Assembly (NCBI GenBank): GCA_963703325.1
Contig: OY969805.1
Span: 186,001 to 250,000, forward strand
Length of the DNA: 64,000 nucleotides
Source: Aquilonibacter sp963703325
GTDB lineage: Bacteria > Vulcanimicrobiota > Vulcanimicrobiia > Vulcanimicrobiales > Vulcanimicrobiaceae
Direction of reading: 5' to 3'
Shown: one piece after another, positions 8,287 to 15,236 of the stretch
How positions within the stretch are numbered: position 1 is the first letter of the stretch
How the letters are laid out: each line of letters begins with the position of its first letter
Position numbers and translations under genes: made by a program
The notes under the pieces: model-generated
The model's input: only the letters and a program-made list of their open reading frames with translations
Databases searched by the model: none
Told to the model about the DNA's origin: nothing

Positions 8287-9171
8287 CTAGAGAATCCGCG
8301 CGGCAAGCAAGGCGATGTCGTCGCGCAGATGACCATTGCAGAAGCGGTTCACGTCGTAGAGGATGCGGTCGACAACGCTCTCCATTGATGGAGCAACGTG
8401 TATGGCGGCGGTCACCGAAGCAACGAGCCGATCGATGCCGAAGAATCCGCCGTCCGGCGACCGCGCCTCCGTGACACCATCGGTCGTCGCAACCAGAATT
8501 GTACCCGGTGGGACCTCCACGTGGCGTTGCTTGAAGAGATGGTGCTGATCGTCGAACACGCCGATCAGCGGCGCCGTCGGTTTGAGTACTTCTGCGCCGG
8601 TTTCGGGTTTCCACAGGATCGCCGGCTCGTGTCCAGCGGAAGCATAGGTCATCGAACGCCGGCCGTAGTCGAGAATGCCCAGGAAGACGCTGGCAAACGA
8701 CTCCGTCCGCTCGAAGGCGTTGTTCTCGATGTAGGTGCGGTCGAGCGATCGGATCACGCGTTCGGCCGAGAGACCTTCCGATGCATAACAGCGCAACCCA
8801 TATTTGACGAGCGCCGCGTGAATTGCCGCGGTCGCGCCTTTGCCGGAAATGTCGGCAATCGAAAATGCAACATTCCCATTGTCGAAGTGATAGACGTCGA
8901 CGATATCGCCGCCGATGGCGCGCTCGGCGAGCGCGTAGGCGACGTGATATTCGACACCATCGATTTCATGTTCTGACGTGGCGAAAAGGTGCCGCATGAG
9001 CACCTCAGCGGAGGCTCGATCCTCCCGCGTCAGGTTTCCCTCTGACGGCGGCTCGCGCGCCGCCAACTGTTGGGCCGGCGTCGGCTCCGGTTCCGTAACG
9101 ACCGGCGCGACGTGAAGGCGTTCGTCGAATGCCATCGGCTTGCCAGCTTGGCCTCTAATCCGCGATCTCAT
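8287..9171 (-). CDS. PP2C-type (SpoIIE/RsbU-like) serine phosphatase
   Basis: The 294-aa product has an N-terminal region of about 90 residues, then a SpoIIE-type PP2C domain. Metal-binding motifs are IGGDIVDVYHF, FSIADISGKG, TYASAGHEP and LVATTDGVTEARSP, ending in RDDIALLAARI. Such enzymes dephosphorylate STAS anti-sigma antagonists in partner-switching pathways. No sensor domain is obvious in the N-terminus. The ATG at 9171 was chosen; the frame is open to 9192. The broken STAS gene at 5210 is the only candidate partner in the window. Confidence 0.88.
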   Translation of the reverse strand: MRSRIRGQAGKPMAFDERLHVAPVVTEPEPTPAQQLAAREPPSEGNLTREDRASAEVLMRHLFATSEHEIDGVEYHVAYALAERAIGGDIVDVYHFDNGNVAFSIADISGKGATAAIHAALVKYGLRCYASEGLSAERVIRSLDRTYIENNAFERTESFASVFLGILDYGRRSMTYASAGHEPAILWKPETGAEVLKPTAPLIGVFDDQHHLFKQRHVEVPPGTILVATTDGVTEARSPDGGFFGIDRLVASVTAAIHVAPSMESVVDRILYDVNRFCNGHLRDDIALLAARIL

Positions 9172-9245
9172 GCCTACCGAGCCCTCGCTCAAGGTGCCCG
9201 CTCTACAACGCTGAACATTCCCGGCTTATCTTCAGGAGGTGCCAC

Positions 9246-9425
9246 ATGAGCGACGAGCATCGTCATGACTGCGGGAGCCTTTTTGGTTGCGGCGAGGAGC
9301 AGGGCCTCAGCATCGCCGGCAACTTCGGCGTCACGCAAGTAGTCGACATCGTACGCGGCGTCCACGCGATGATTCCGAAGAGCCTTTTTGCAGCCGACTT
9401 CCAACCCCAAATCACGGTCGTGTAA
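9246..9425 (+). CDS. Small 59-aa protein with strong ribosome site
   Basis: An ATG at 9246 sits five bases after a full AGGAGGT (9234-9240), by far the best ribosome site in this region. The 59-aa product starts MSDEHRHDCGSLFGCGEEQG and continues AGNFGVTQVVDIVRG. It has two Cys and three His near the N-terminus, which could bind a metal, but nothing is recognised. It lies 19 bases before the TMEM175 gene in the same direction, so the two may be co-transcribed. A minus-strand frame over the same bases has only a TTG start and no ribosome site. Confidence 0.5.
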   Translation: MSDEHRHDCGSLFGCGEEQGLSIAGNFGVTQVVDIVRGVHAMIPKSLFAADFQPQITVV

Positions 9426-9444
9426 ACGCAGAACGACAACGCGG

Positions 9445-10032
9445 ATGCATCAGTTCATCACGAAGGAACGGCTGGCGGGATTTTCCGACGCCATATTCGC
9501 AGTGATCATCACGATCATGGTGCTCCAGTTGAAAATGCCCGCGCACCCAACCTTTGGCGCGCTTCTCGAAGAATGGCCTACAGCTCTGAGCTATGTGGTG
9601 AGCTACCTTCTGATCGTCATCATGTGGATCAATCACCACTTCTTGTGGAGCTTTGCCAAGGACTCGACGCCACGTCTGATCTTGTGGAACTTCACGCATT
9701 TGCTTTCGGCCTCAGTCGTGCCATTTGCCACTGCCTGGGTCGCAGACACCCGGATAGCCGCAGTCCCCGCCTTCATTTATGCTGCGGTCATCGTGATGGT
9801 CAACCTCTCGTACCACGCGTTCGCCTCCGAAGTCATCCCTCGTTCATCGGAGGATAATGCCGGAAAATCGCTTCGCCGAACGGCCCTCATGCGGTCGATG
9901 CTGACACTCGGACTATTTACCACGGCGATGTTTCTATCGCTCGAGTTCCCGCTCGCGGCATTCGCACTGGTTACCGTCGTTCTGCTCACCTACGCGCGGC
10001 CGGAAGTTCCAGGCGCACACAAGTCCTCATAG
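9445..10032 (+). CDS. TMEM175-family (DUF1211) potassium-channel-like protein
   Basis: The 195-aa product opens with ITKERLAGFSDAIFAVIITI, the first helix of the TMEM175 family with its FSD motif. About five more hydrophobic helices follow, including WINHHFLWSFAK. Bacterial members are six-helix proteins that assemble as tetramers and leak K+ through a hydrophobic gate, without the classical TVGYG filter. The start was set at ATG 9445 because upstream codons are basic and not family-like. With Kdp and two TrkA proteins it adds to the K+ functions of this window. Confidence 0.85.
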   Translation: MHQFITKERLAGFSDAIFAVIITIMVLQLKMPAHPTFGALLEEWPTALSYVVSYLLIVIMWINHHFLWSFAKDSTPRLILWNFTHLLSASVVPFATAWVADTRIAAVPAFIYAAVIVMVNLSYHAFASEVIPRSSEDNAGKSLRRTALMRSMLTLGLFTTAMFLSLEFPLAAFALVTVVLLTYARPEVPGAHKSS

Positions 10033-10042
10033 GAAAGATCAC

Positions 10043-10594
10043 ATGCCGCTTACGCAACTCGATCCGGTCGCCGCACTCGTCGTCATCGACTTACAAAAAG
10101 GCATCGCCGGCCTCCCCGTCCAGCCCTACACCGCCTCCGACGTGATCGCACGCAGCGCGCAGCTCGCGGCGGCGTTTCGCAAGAAAAATCTTCCGGTCGT
10201 GCTGGTGAACGTCGAAGGCCGCGCACCGGGGCGCACCGACACAAGCTTCAACTTCAGCCCGCCGCCGGATTGGGCCGAACTGGTGCTGCAGCTCGATCGC
10301 CAGTCAAGTGACTACACTGTCACCAAGCATCAAATCGGTGCGTTCTACGGCACCGCACTCGAACGGATTCTCCGCCGCGCCGGCGTGACGCAAATCTTCC
10401 TCACGGGCATCGCGACCAGCATGGGCGTGGAAGCATCCGCGCGCAGCGCGTACGATCACGGCTACAATGTCGTGCTGGTCGAAGATGCGATGAGCGACTT
10501 GAGCGAACAGGGCCACAAACACGCGATCGACGTAACGTTCCCGCGCATCGGCCAGGTCACGACGACGGCAGAAGCGCTCGCCAAACTCAACTGA
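10043..10594 (+). CDS. Isochorismatase-like cysteine-hydrolase-fold protein lacking the Cys
   Basis: The 183-aa product has the isochorismatase-like fold: ALVVIDLQKG with the catalytic Asp, VTKHQIGAF with the Lys, and IFLTGIATSMGVEASARSAYD. The loop that holds the nucleophilic Cys in nicotinamidase-like members (GxxTxxCVxxTA) reads TSMGVEASA here, without Cys. Isochorismatases such as PhzD also lack it, so hydrolysis of a vinyl ether by the Asp is possible. An AGGAAAG site precedes ATG 10043. Substrate unknown. Confidence 0.85.
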   Translation: MPLTQLDPVAALVVIDLQKGIAGLPVQPYTASDVIARSAQLAAAFRKKNLPVVLVNVEGRAPGRTDTSFNFSPPPDWAELVLQLDRQSSDYTVTKHQIGAFYGTALERILRRAGVTQIFLTGIATSMGVEASARSAYDHGYNVVLVEDAMSDLSEQGHKHAIDVTFPRIGQVTTTAEALAKLN

Positions 10595-11483
10595 AAAACT
10601 CGGTAAAGTGGCGCGCGACGTCCTCGGGCTTCTCCTCGGGCAAAAAGTGGCCGCAGTCGAGTGCTTCGCCCCGCACGTCGTCGGCCCAACCACGCCAAAT
10701 CTCGAGAAAGCCCCACGGTTTCCGCGTGCGAGCGCTTCCCCAAAGCGCGAGCAATGGGGCCGCAATCTTGCGCGTCCCGCGGTCGGCCAGGTCGTCCTGC
10801 GAGTCGATGGTTGCGCCGGCGCGATAGTCGGCGCAGGTCGCAGCAATCACGGCGGGATCGCGAAACGCGCGCCGGTACGCTTCCATCGCTTCTGCGTTGA
10901 ACGCAAAGTTCGCGCCGGCCCACGCCGGCGCCATCCGGTCGAGCCAAAGGTCCGGGTCGGCCGCGATCATGCGCTGCGGCAGATCCGAGCCGAGCGCGAG
11001 GAAGAACCAATGAAACGATCCGACACCGTTTTGACGATCGAGCCGCTCGAACGTCTCGATCGTCGGCACGATATCGAGAACCGCAACTTTGGTCACGCGT
11101 TCGGGATGATCGAGCGCCATGCGATACGCGACACGCCCGCCACGATCGTGCCCAGCCACCGCGAATCGCTCGAAGCCTAGCGACGTCATCGCGCTCACGA
11201 CTGCGCTCGCCATCGCGCGTTTGGTATACGGCTGCAGCGATGCATCGGCGGGAGGCTTGTCGCTCGCGCCATACCCCGGCAGATCGAAGGCGACGACCGT
11301 AAAGTGCCGCGCCAGATTCGCGACAACGGCGTGCCAACTGAGATGGGTCTGCGGATAGCCGTGTAAGAGCACGAGCGGCGGCCCTGCGCCACCGATCGCG
11401 GCGAAAAGATTACCGAACGGCACGGCGATCGTGCGGCTAGCAAAACCCTCGAACAATACGCTACGCTCCTCTACATGAGACAC
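10587..11483 (-). CDS. Alpha/beta hydrolase, fluoroacetate-dehalogenase-like
   Basis: The 298-aa product is an alpha/beta hydrolase close to the haloacetate dehalogenase branch. It has LVLLHGYPQTHLSWH (oxyanion), FDLPGYGASDKP, the nucleophile elbow AGHDRGGRVAYR with Asp as nucleophile, and a terminal CGHFLPEEKPE with the catalytic His. An Asp nucleophile points to dehalogenase or epoxide hydrolase chemistry rather than esterase activity. It starts at GTG 11483 without a clear ribosome site. Its end overlaps the end of the isochorismatase-like gene by eight bases. Confidence 0.85.
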   Translation of the reverse strand: MSHVEERSVLFEGFASRTIAVPFGNLFAAIGGAGPPLVLLHGYPQTHLSWHAVVANLARHFTVVAFDLPGYGASDKPPADASLQPYTKRAMASAVVSAMTSLGFERFAVAGHDRGGRVAYRMALDHPERVTKVAVLDIVPTIETFERLDRQNGVGSFHWFFLALGSDLPQRMIAADPDLWLDRMAPAWAGANFAFNAEAMEAYRRAFRDPAVIAATCADYRAGATIDSQDDLADRGTRKIAAPLLALWGSARTRKPWGFLEIWRGWADDVRGEALDCGHFLPEEKPEDVARHFTEFFS

Positions 11484-11528
11484 TTTGCACGTATCGTATT
11501 GGTCTGCCTTTTCGCCGTTAACGAAAAC

Positions 11529-11553
11529 GCTCTATCCCCAAGGGAGATAGAGC
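11529..11553 (-). terminator. Intrinsic terminator (minus strand)
   Basis: GCTCTATC and GATAGAGC form an eight-base stem with a further CCC/GGG, and on the minus strand it is followed by GTTTTCG. It would end leftward transcripts coming from the small ORF at 11573-11818, before the start of the hydrolase gene. Confidence 0.6.
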
Positions 11554-11572
11554 ATTGAATTGGGGCTCTAGT

Positions 11573-11818
11573 TTAATGGACGATTTTTGTCCAGCGGAAG
11601 CGTTTTTGTTTAGGGGCGGCAAAGTGCACGCAGAATTGTCCAACGAGGATCTTTTTTTTCAAACGTCGCCGGCGTTTGGATGATGCTCCATCGTATCGAT
11701 GCGATTTCCAACAGAACCAGATTTCGAGCTGAACTATCGCCCAGCAGACGAGGGTGACCGCGAAGAGGGTGCGCTCTGACGCAGGCGCGTTGGCCCACCA
11801 ATTCCAAAGCCGGTTCAC
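11573..11818 (-). CDS. Possible small membrane protein
   Basis: Within the 565-base gap 11484-12048 this is the only frame with protein-like features. From GTG 11818, after GAAGGGAG, it encodes 81 aa with one hydrophobic helix (TLFAVTLVCWAIVQLEIWF) followed by a very basic tail (KRRRRLKKK). It is read leftward into the terminator at 11529-11553. ATG 11848 is an alternative start. No family is recognised, and the gap could instead hold an untranslated RNA ending at that terminator. I see nothing else in 11819-12048. Confidence 0.35.
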   Translation of the reverse strand: MNRLWNWWANAPASERTLFAVTLVCWAIVQLEIWFCWKSHRYDGASSKRRRRLKKKILVGQFCVHFAAPKQKRFRWTKIVH

Positions 11819-12048
11819 GACGCTCCCTTCGAGTGGCCCCACCTTCATTCCCAGGCTTGCGGCGACATCGATCGCAAGGCGCTGCTCCCATGTCGGCGCG
11901 GCGCATGCGCTGGGACGGGGGCGCTACGCCTGTCCCTTCCGAGTTCGTATCTGACGACGCTGTAGGGACCAGCCAAGAGTGAGAACGCCGCCGGCAAAAT
12001 GCCTAAATATGGAAGGGGTGGCGTCGTGCGCCACCAAGAGACTACGCC

Positions 12049-12765
12049 GTGATCCTTGATCTTTTGCGAAAACGCAAGCGCGGCGCGCGCGCGCGCACAT
12101 TCCGCGTGCACGGCGTCAAGATACACGTCGCCGATATACCGGCGGCTGCCATCGCGCCCACGGTCATTCATGAACTGAAGCGAGATGCGTACGGATTTGC
12201 GCGCATCCCATTCGAGCCGGGCGACGTCGTGATCGATGTCGGCGGCCACATAGGGCTCGTGTCGATCTACCTCGCGAAGCGGTATCCATTCCTCACCGTC
12301 CGCGCATTTGAGCCCTGTCCGCCAAACTATCAGGCCTTCGTGGAGAACCTCAAGCTGAACGACGTTATGAACGTTACCGTCGACAACCTAGCGATCACGC
12401 AGGATCGGCGGAATCTCGACCTGATCGTCAATCTCGAAAATTCGGGCGGCGCCACCGCGAACCTCGCGGATATGCGGCTCCCGAAACACGAGAACTTCAC
12501 CGTGCCGTCGATCACGCTCGACGACGTCTTTGAGCGCTACGGCATAGGGCGTTGCAAGCTCTTGAAGATCGACTGCGAGGGAAGTGAGCACGAAATCCTG
12601 CGGACGACCCAGGCCCTCGATCGCATCGATTGGCTCAGTGGCGAATTTCACCTAAACCGACACCTGCAAGAACAAGGGCATAGCATCGAGGGCCTGGTCT
12701 CGCATCTGGAGACGGCGATCCGGCCGGATCGCATTTGGTACGAGTCTTGTCACATGGCCGAATAG
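12049..12765 (+). CDS. FkbM-family methyltransferase
   Basis: The 238-aa product has the FkbM Rossmann core: DVVIDVGGHIGLVSIYLA binds S-adenosylmethionine, AFEPCPPNYQAF follows, and LLKIDCEGSEHEIL is the family hallmark. FkbM enzymes methylate hydroxyl groups of polyketides or cell-surface sugars. GTG 12049 is the likely start. A second methyltransferase begins nine bases after the stop, suggesting a two-gene glycan or lipid modification unit. The target is not deducible. Confidence 0.88.
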   Translation: MILDLLRKRKRGARARTFRVHGVKIHVADIPAAAIAPTVIHELKRDAYGFARIPFEPGDVVIDVGGHIGLVSIYLAKRYPFLTVRAFEPCPPNYQAFVENLKLNDVMNVTVDNLAITQDRRNLDLIVNLENSGGATANLADMRLPKHENFTVPSITLDDVFERYGIGRCKLLKIDCEGSEHEILRTTQALDRIDWLSGEFHLNRHLQEQGHSIEGLVSHLETAIRPDRIWYESCHMAE

Positions 12766-12773
12766 CGCAACGG

Positions 12774-13583
12774 ATGAGGAACGTGTCGGCGCACAAGGTC
12801 AAAGCGGAAGATGTCCAGGCACTCCCCTGGTGGCATTCCATCGACCTTGGGAACGGGATCGTCACTCCGGGAAAGAAGAACACGCAGCTTTTGACTACCG
12901 AGGCGAGCATTGCGTTCAAGTACCCAGTCGCGGGAAAGACGGTCCTCGACATCGGTGCGTGGGACGGCTTCTTCAGCTTCGAAGCCAAGCGACGAGGCGC
13001 CGCGCGTGTGTTGGCGGCCGACCTGCGTTCTTGGAGCGGCCTCAACTGGGGCGACAAGGCTTCCTTCGATCTGGCGCGCGACGCGTTGGGATATGAGATC
13101 GAGGATCGAGTAATCGACGTCTACGACATGACGCCCGGTACCATCGGAAACTTCGACGTAGTGCTATTCCTAGGCGTGCTCTACCACTTAAAGAACCCGT
13201 TCGGCGCGTTGGAAAACGTCGCTTCCATTGCGTCGGAGATGCTTGTGGTAGAGACGCGGTTGGACGCCACGAAGGTTCGAGTCTTCGTGAAATGGTTAAA
13301 AGATCAAAGCTATCCAAAGAACTTTCGCGACGCCGGTAATTTTTGGGGCGTTGCACCTGGCACGCCACCGAGTGTGATTCGTTCGAGAATTGCGAACGTC
13401 GACCAGACCCTCGAGTCGGCACAAGCTCTACTCGAACAGCGCAGTGTCGATGCCGTATCTGCTCAACACGGGCGTAAGCTATTTGATCGCACCGACATTG
13501 GACGTGCGCTGGAGTTCCAGCACGTTCTAAAACAAAGGTTCAAGAACGACCTCAAGGCGCTTGGCGTAAGCCTGGACGGGTAG
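12774..13583 (+). CDS. Class I SAM-dependent methyltransferase (CmoB/DUF1698-like)
   Basis: The product from ATG 12774 is 269 aa. Motifs LPWWHSIDLGNGIVTPG, KTVLDIGAWDGFFSFEAKRRG and FDVVLFLGVLYHLKNPFGALE match the CmoB-like methyltransferase group, in which CmoB itself modifies tRNA wobble uridine. Similar proteins are also common in polysaccharide loci. No CmoA partner is present, and the neighbour is an FkbM methyltransferase, so a surface-glycan role is at least as likely. Upstream GTG 12735 would overlap the FkbM gene. Confidence 0.8.
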   Translation: MRNVSAHKVKAEDVQALPWWHSIDLGNGIVTPGKKNTQLLTTEASIAFKYPVAGKTVLDIGAWDGFFSFEAKRRGAARVLAADLRSWSGLNWGDKASFDLARDALGYEIEDRVIDVYDMTPGTIGNFDVVLFLGVLYHLKNPFGALENVASIASEMLVVETRLDATKVRVFVKWLKDQSYPKNFRDAGNFWGVAPGTPPSVIRSRIANVDQTLESAQALLEQRSVDAVSAQHGRKLFDRTDIGRALEFQHVLKQRFKNDLKALGVSLDG

Positions 13584-13648
13584 ATCACTTTTTCTCCCAG
13601 TTTGCTTTTTTGTTCATCGACTTTCAAAAGTCACCACATACGCCCAAT

Positions 13649-13695
13649 AAAAATGCTATCGTCCAATGAATGTCGATTCGTTGGACGATAGCATT
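13649..13695 (-). terminator. Intrinsic terminator of ssrA
   Basis: A perfect 15-base inverted repeat (13652-13666 with 13681-13695, arms ATGCTATCGTCCAA with its complement) has a 14-base loop and ends in five T on the minus strand (13649-13653). It starts five bases after the CCA of the tmRNA. Confidence 0.85.
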
Positions 13696-13699
13696 GAAT

Positions 13700-14053
13700 T
13701 GGTGGAGCTGTCGGGGCACTGCCCCCCGAGTCCGAAAAGCCTAACCGGCGCATTCTCCAAGCTCAGCTTTGACTTTGACTTGTTCGTAAGGACGTCTCAA
13801 AGCGGGACTTACCTTACGCTGCAGATCCTTGATCTCGTACGTGCGTCAAATCACGCGCGCGTACCAGCCCGAATTGATGACCGGAGTGCAGAGTGGTTCG
13901 GGCCGACTCTCCGCGTCCGGTAGCTAACTTAGATTAAGCAGCTAGTGCGTATTCGTTGTTGGCAAGTATGCCTTTGCGATCGTTTTAGGAGAGCTCGCAA
14001 CTCCGCTTGCTAACGCCGACCACGGATCTTCCCGTCGAGCCTAGTTCAGCCCC
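13700..14053 (-). ncRNA. ssrA: tmRNA
   Basis: Read leftward, the RNA begins GGGGCTGAACTAGGCTCGAC, the conserved tmRNA 5' end, and finishes with a T-arm and CAGCTCC ACCA that pairs with GGGGCTG as the acceptor stem. In the middle (about 13935-13963) a short frame reads GCC AAC AAC GAA TAC GCA CTA GCT GCT TAA, coding ANNEYALAA, a typical proteolysis tag ending in ALAA. The resume codon may be this GCC or an upstream GGC (GGC ATA CTT GCC). At 354 nt it is of normal length. It rescues stalled ribosomes with SmpB, which is not in the window. Confidence 0.93.
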
Positions 14054-14075
14054 ATATGGGTTCCGCCCGTAGCGG

Positions 14076-14090
14076 ACTATATACTATAAC
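14076..14090 (-). promoter_or_regulatory. Probable -10 region of ssrA
   Basis: Read leftward, TTATAGTATATAGT is the only AT-rich patch upstream of the tmRNA 5' end and contains two overlapping TATAGT hexamers. Transcription would start about 20-30 bases before the mature end, as usual for a precursor trimmed by RNase P. No good -35 element is seen. Confidence 0.5.
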
Positions 14091-14110
14091 ACGGCCGGCA
14101 AGGGCCCCGG

Positions 14111-14872
14111 TTACACGTTCTGGCGGAGGCGGGCTAGGGTCGGGTCGTCGGTGCGATCGATCGTGATCGGGGTAACGCTCGCGTAGCCGTCGCGCAACGC
14201 CGCAAGATCGCTGCCTTCTTCAATCTTGTCGGCATTGTGGCTACCCCAAATCCAGACGTACGTCTCGCCGCGCGGATCGAGGCGGCGATCGGTGCGATCG
14301 CGATAGCGCTTGCGCGCTTGCGCCGTCCAACGCGTCCCGCGCAGCAACGCCGGTGCGACGTTGGGCACATTGAGGTTGAGCAACGTCGTTGCCGGCAAAT
14401 CGAAATCGCGCACGCGACCAGCGAGATCGACCGCGCATTGCGCCGCAGTCGCCCATTGCGGCTCGTCGTCGGAGACCGGCCACGCAATCGCGAGCGAGAC
14501 CGCGATTGACGGCACGCCCACGAGCAGCGCTTCGTTTGCGGCCGCGATCGTCCCGGAGTAGGTGATGTCGTCGCCGGCGTTGGCGCCGCGATTGATCCCG
14601 CTAACCACTAAGTCCGGCGGCGTATCGAAGACTTCGTATGACCCGACGACGACGCAATCAGCCGGCGTGCCGAAACACACGTAGGTCGGCACGCTTCGGC
14701 CGCGCAGTTCGCGCAGGCGCACCGGATGATGAATCGAGAGCGAATGCGCAACGCCGCTGCGGTCGCCGTCTGGCGCAACCACGACGACCTCGCCAATTTC
14801 GCGCAGCGCTTGCGCGAGCGCGCTGATCCCCGGACTCTCGACCCCGTCGTCGTTGGTGACGAGAATGCGCAG
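14111..14872 (-). CDS. surE: 5'/3'-nucleotidase SurE, with a probable CTG start
   Basis: The product matches SurE: RILVTNDDGVESPG with the metal-binding NDDG at the N-terminus, VAPDGDRSGVAHSLS, and VVSGINRGANAGDDITYSGT. SurE dephosphorylates nucleoside monophosphates and short polyphosphates. The family starts MRILVTNDDG; here the codon before CGC ATT CTC is CTG (14872-14870), and no ATG, GTG or TTG lies between it and the upstream stop region. The first GTG, in VVVVAPDG, would delete the active site. The gene follows the holin-like gene with one base between stop and CTG, so translational coupling may support the weak start. Confidence 0.9.
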   Translation of the reverse strand: MRILVTNDDGVESPGISALAQALREIGEVVVVAPDGDRSGVAHSLSIHHPVRLRELRGRSVPTYVCFGTPADCVVVGSYEVFDTPPDLVVSGINRGANAGDDITYSGTIAAANEALLVGVPSIAVSLAIAWPVSDDEPQWATAAQCAVDLAGRVRDFDLPATTLLNLNVPNVAPALLRGTRWTAQARKRYRDRTDRRLDPRGETYVWIWGSHNADKIEEGSDLAALRDGYASVTPITIDRTDDPTLARLRQNV

Positions 14873-14873
14873 A

Positions 14874-15236
14874 TTAGGCTTCCGAACGCGTGAGCGGCGC
14901 CGTGACGAAGATCGAAACCAACATCATCACGATCGAGCCGACCAGCGTCGACTCCCATACCGGCCATGGCACGCCGGTCGCTTTGAAGCCCGGCGAGAGC
15001 CATACCGAGAGCGCAAAGAGCGCCCAGTTGATCACGATCGAGAACAGCCCGATCGTCAGAATCGTGATCGGCAACGAGACGAGCTTGAGAATCGGTCCGA
15101 TGATGGCGTTGACCAAGCCAAAGATAATCGCGGCGATAAGCGCATCCACCCACGTGTTCATATGGAAGCCGGGGACGTACATCGCGATCGCCCACAGGGC
15201 AGCCGCAGTAATAAGAAAGCGAAGTAGCCAGTGCAT
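14874..15236 (-). CDS. Four-helix holin-superfamily-IV membrane protein
   Basis: The 120-aa product has four membrane helices with polar breaks (LGLVNAIIGPILKLVSLPITIL is the central family signature) and belongs to the PF04020 group of small membrane proteins annotated as phage holin family IV. Most members are chromosomal and of unknown role. Its ATG overlaps the UvrC stop (ATGA) and its TAA is followed at once by surE, so it sits inside a uvrC-surE operon. No phage genes are nearby. Confidence 0.82.
   Translation of the reverse strand: MHWLLRFLITAAALWAIAMYVPGFHMNTWVDALIAAIIFGLVNAIIGPILKLVSLPITILTIGLFSIVINWALFALSVWLSPGFKATGVPWPVWESTLVGSIVMMLVSIFVTAPLTRSEA

Noticed and set aside
9189..9410. 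Minus-strand 73-aa frame overlapping the PP2C start
   Set aside because: Only a TTG start and no ribosome site. The plus-strand 59-aa frame has AGGAGGT.
13666..13923. 85-aa plus-strand frame with ATG
   Set aside because: It lies over the tmRNA and its terminator and has no ribosome site or family match.
14874..15236. Prophage remnant because of a holin-family protein
   Set aside because: No other phage genes nearby; PF04020 proteins are mostly chromosomal and this one is coupled to uvrC and surE.
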